NCBI GenBank assembly: GCA_017308135.1 | Contig: JAFKFM010000013.1 | Location: forward strand, 147,282 to 211,281 | DNA from: Alphaproteobacteria bacterium | Lineage (GTDB): Bacteria > Pseudomonadota > Alphaproteobacteria > CACIAM-22H2 | Direction of reading: 5' to 3' | DNA length: 64,000 nt | Shown here: piece by piece, positions 61,975-64,000 of the stretch | How the letters are laid out: every line of letters starts with the position of its first letter | Position numbering within the stretch: the first letter of the stretch is position 1 | The notes under the pieces: generated by a model | Told to the model about the DNA's origin: nothing | The model's input: only the letters and a program-made list of their open reading frames with translations | Database searches by the model: none | Translations under genes and position numbers: made by a program

Positions 61975-62346
61975 CTACGAAGGAAGTTTTCGCGATCGTG
62001 TCTGCCGCGCGAGACCGCGGTCGGCCCGATTTTTCTTGCCGATTGCGGAGACCAGCTCGTCGTAGTTGACGCCGCTTTTCTTAAGAGCGCGGCGCGCATC
62101 CGCGGCCTCGAAACCTAAGAGCTCGAGCACGCTCATGTTCAGGCTCGAGGCAATCCGCTCCATCGTCCTCAGCGTTGGATTCCCGATGCCGCGCACGATT
62201 GTGTAGTAGGTGCCGCGCGCCAACCCCGTCTTTGGCAGGAAGGCTTCCATGCCGCCGTTTTCGATCTCGAGCTGTTGCAGGCGGATCGCCAGCATCTCAT
62301 TCAGGATCGAATGATCGACGGGCAGCGGCTTGCGAACAGGCGGCAT
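61975..62346 (-). CDS. Xre-type transcriptional regulator (1)
   Basis: A 123-residue protein with a helix-turn-helix near residues 40-90 (KTGLARGTYYTIVRGIGNPT; MERIASSLNMSVLELLGF). I prefer the ATG at 62346 because a promoter-like palindrome sits 61 bp before it; a GTG at 62460, overlapping the stop of the next gene, would give 161 residues. It lies in tandem with another Xre gene. Confidence 0.7.
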   Translation of the reverse strand: MPPVRKPLPVDHSILNEMLAIRLQQLEIENGGMEAFLPKTGLARGTYYTIVRGIGNPTLRTMERIASSLNMSVLELLGFEAADARRALKKSGVNYDELVSAIGKKNRADRGLARQTRSRKLPS

Positions 62347-62406
62347 CGTTTGACTGGCTTTCGGGTCCACGCGAGGAAACGACGGGGAACATACACGAAT
62401 CCCGAG

Positions 62407-62422
62407 GTCCAGTATATTGGAC
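62407..62422. promoter_or_regulatory. Palindromic operator of Xre gene 1
   Basis: GTCCA-GTATAT-TGGAC, a perfect 5-bp inverted repeat covering a TATACT-like -10 on the minus strand. It matches the site at 62845-62860 at 12 of 16 positions. Confidence 0.5.
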
Positions 62423-62456
62423 GTTGGAAACTGTACAGGCAAGTCTTTGAAACGAC

Positions 62457-62768
62457 TCACGTTGCCGCGTGTCTATCCCTGATGTCCGGGCGCCGGGCTC
62501 CGGCCGAATTGGTCAATTGGCGCAGCAGTCGCAAGGGATCGACCCCCGCCCGCTCAGCGATGAGCTCGATGTAATCGAGGCTAGGATTCGCCGCCGACGT
62601 CATCAAGTGAAAGTAGCTTGATCGCGGAATGCCGAGCTGCTCCGCGAATTCCCGCCGGCTCAGCCCCGATTCCAGCCTGAGCGCTTCCAATCCTGCCTGG
62701 AACGCACTCCGCAAGGTGCTGCCTTGCGCTGCGTGAGCTGCCTTTCGGCGGCAACGCTTGTCGCTCAT
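62457..62768 (-). CDS. Xre-type transcriptional regulator (2)
   Basis: A 103-residue protein starting MSDKRCRRKAAHAAQGSTLR, with GAGGAA before the ATG at 62768. The helix-turn-helix is SGLSRREFAEQLGIPRSSYF followed by NPSLDYIELIAERAGVDPL. It resembles Xre gene 1 in layout, suggesting an old duplication. Its operator-like site lies 77 bp upstream. Confidence 0.75.
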   Translation of the reverse strand: MSDKRCRRKAAHAAQGSTLRSAFQAGLEALRLESGLSRREFAEQLGIPRSSYFHLMTSAANPSLDYIELIAERAGVDPLRLLRQLTNSAGARRPDIRDRHAAT

Positions 62769-62844
62769 CGCTGATTCCTCGCGCATTTCCAACGCAAACC
62801 GTTCCGTCGATCCGCCAAGCCTACACGTTGGACGGCAGACCAAC

Positions 62845-62860
62845 ATTCAATATAATAGAC
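62845..62860. promoter_or_regulatory. Operator-like site upstream of Xre gene 2
   Basis: ATTCAATATAATAGAC is related to the palindrome at 62407-62422 (12 of 16 bases) and overlaps an AT-rich -10 region for the minus strand. Confidence 0.4.
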
Positions 62861-62862
62861 GG

Positions 62863-62894
62863 ATTCGATTCAACCAAGATTCGATTCAACCAAG
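62863..62894. repeat. 16-bp tandem repeat (two copies)
   Basis: ATTCGATTCAACCAAG occurs twice head to tail. It lies between the Xre promoter and the second ctRNA, and might be a regulator or iteron-like site. Confidence 0.7.
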
Positions 62895-62911
62895 AGAGGT
62901 GCGTTCGGACA

Positions 62912-62995
62912 AAGAAAAACCCGGCAGAGCCGGGTCTCTCGTGAGGATGAGCGGGCTGGCGATGCCAATCGCCAACAATGCCCCTAACGCATGAA
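62912..62995 (-). ncRNA. Predicted antisense ctRNA upstream of the second repC
   Basis: On the minus strand a TTGAAC-N17-TAAAAA promoter (63000-63028) is followed about 60 nt later by ACCCGGC-TCT-GCCGGGT (62919-62935) and TTTTTCTTT, a clean rho-independent terminator. The RNA of about 80 nt would be antisense to the repC2 leader, as ctRNAs are in repABC plasmids. Its hairpin differs from that of the first ctRNA. Confidence 0.7.
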
Positions 62996-63091
62996 GGCAT
63001 TTTAGCCCGCGCCATCCGACAGTTCAAGAGGACTCGCGTTTTTACGCCACGGTCTTTGTTTGCCCCGCGCTCTCCCAACGAGAGGACGCGA

Positions 63092-64000
63092 ATGGAGATG
63101 CTTGACCAAAATCCGATCACGCCGTTTGGACGGCGACCGCTATCGCTCAGCACCGTAAAGGTGCAGCGCGACGTCAGAGATTGTCCCCACGGCAAGCCCG
63201 TACACAAATGGCAGGTGTTCCGAAACATCTGCGAGGCACGGACATCGCTGCCGGTTTCTGACCGCACACTCGCGGTTCTCAATGCGCTGCTCTCATTTCA
63301 TCCTGACACGGTGTTGACCGCCGGCGCCGCCGATCTCGTCGTATTCCCGTCAAATCGTCTTCTCGCGTTACGCGCCCACGGAATGGCCGCCTCGACGTTG
63401 CGCCGCCACCTTGCAGCGCTGGTCGATCACGGGCTCGTTCTCCGACGCGATAGTCCGAACGGCAAACGCTACGCACGCAAGGCGAGCTCCGGCGATATCG
63501 AGCAGGCCTTTGGCTTCGATCTTGGGCCGATCGTGGCCCGGTCCGATGAATTCGCCGCTCTGGCCGAGGCCGCGATCGCCAAACGCCAGGCGCTTGGCAT
63601 TCTTCGCGAACAGATGACCTTGGCGCGGCGTGACATCGCCAAGATGATTGCAACTGGTGTGGAGCAGGGCGTCGCCGCCGATTGGGCCTCCTATCATCGG
63701 ACGTTCCGAGAGATCCTGACCCGGCTTCCTCGCGTCCCGAAATGTGAGATTCTTGAGCCCATCGTTGTCGAACTGGTGAGCTTGGCAAAAGCGATCGTCA
63801 AAGCTCTCGAACAACATCTTGATCCGATCGAGCCCGTCCCGCCAACTTCACCGGCCGATCGGACTCAGAACTCAAGCCCGGAGGAGCCTAGTTCATCCGA
63901 ACCTGACCCGGCACCGGGCGCCCATGAGATGGCTGACCCCAGCAACGCTCGAACCGCCAGCGCAATCCCTATTCGCATGGTGGTCGAACTCTGTCCCGAC
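63092..64000 (+). CDS. repC: Replication initiator RepC (copy 2, truncated by the window edge)
   Basis: 303 codons from the ATG at 63092 (MEMLDQNPITPFGRRPLSLS) to the window end without a stop. It shares with RepC 1 the blocks TPFGRR, HGMAASTLRRHLAALVDHGL, RRDSPNGKRYARK and RRDIAKMIATGVEQG, but much of the rest differs, so it is a diverged homologue and not a recent duplicate. No repA or repB precedes it; Xre genes and ssb do. It has its own ctRNA. Two compatible replicators, or one plus a spare, are possible. Confidence 0.9.
   Translation, partial: MEMLDQNPITPFGRRPLSLSTVKVQRDVRDCPHGKPVHKWQVFRNICEARTSLPVSDRTLAVLNALLSFHPDTVLTAGAADLVVFPSNRLLALRAHGMAASTLRRHLAALVDHGLVLRRDSPNGKRYARKASSGDIEQAFGFDLGPIVARSDEFAALAEAAIAKRQALGILREQMTLARRDIAKMIATGVEQGVAADWASYHRTFREILTRLPRVPKCEILEPIVVELVSLAKAIVKALEQHLDPIEPVPPTSPADRTQNSSPEEPSSSEPDPAPGAHEMADPSNARTASAIPIRMVVELCPD

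Overview
The window looks like part of a repABC-type plasmid from an alphaproteobacterium of the order Hyphomicrobiales (Rhizobiales). The evidence is a complete repA-repB-repC replicon with RepB-type parS palindromes, a putative antisense RNA between repB and repC, an RHE_PE00001-type protein, DUF736 and other rhizobial plasmid families, and high-GC codon use throughout. Arsenite oxidase on a repABC plasmid would fit Nitrobacter/Bradyrhizobium-like bacteria, but the genus cannot be fixed from the sequence alone.

Region 1 (1-18.5 kb) is an arsenic island. From left to right it holds a phosphate uptake operon on the minus strand (pstS, pstC, pstA, pstB, phoU running off the left edge), arsA and an ArsR-ArsC fusion (minus), aioB-aioA-moeA-cytochrome c (plus; periplasmic arsenite oxidase, molybdenum cofactor insertion, electron acceptor), a minus-strand operon pstS2-arsC-acr3, and a divergent plus-strand operon of a second ArsR-ArsC fusion, GAPDH, arsJ and a small membrane protein. 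Together these would oxidise arsenite outside the cytoplasm, keep phosphate uptake going, reduce arsenate and export arsenite, and export arsenate as 1-arseno-3-phosphoglycerate. A palindrome TGTCGA-N6-TCGACA recurs at three ars/pst promoters and probably binds the ArsR parts of the fusions. An FNR/FixK-type box precedes arsA and a sigma-54-like element precedes aioB.

Region 2 (18.5-45.9 kb) is plasmid backbone or accessory DNA. It starts with a decayed RES-Xre toxin-antitoxin pair and dnaB. A long same-strand cluster of DUF genes follows: a Toprim protein, a DUF4326-like protein, a PcfJ-like protein, DUF6915-like, DUF5983-like and DUF1419-like proteins, a 1698-residue methyltransferase-helicase, a large ParB-like protein, and ardC with a PP-loop gene. 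Four copies of a hairpin-forming intergenic repeat precede genes here, and several other genes have long leaders with strong inverted repeats. The ardC gene is split by a complete RIT element (three overlapping tyrosine recombinases, 87-bp perfect terminal inverted repeats) whose insertion boundary can be read to the base.

Region 3 (45.9-57 kb) holds a glutamine synthetase gene broken by one amber codon, DUF736, a PrlF-YhaV toxin-antitoxin pair, an RHE_PE00001-type gene beside two 29-bp palindromes, a Phd-VapC pair and a tyrosine recombinase. Region 4 (57-64 kb) is the replicon: two parS-like sites, repA, repB, ctRNA and repC, then ssb and two Xre regulators with matching operators, and then a second, divergent repC with its own predicted ctRNA that runs off the right edge.
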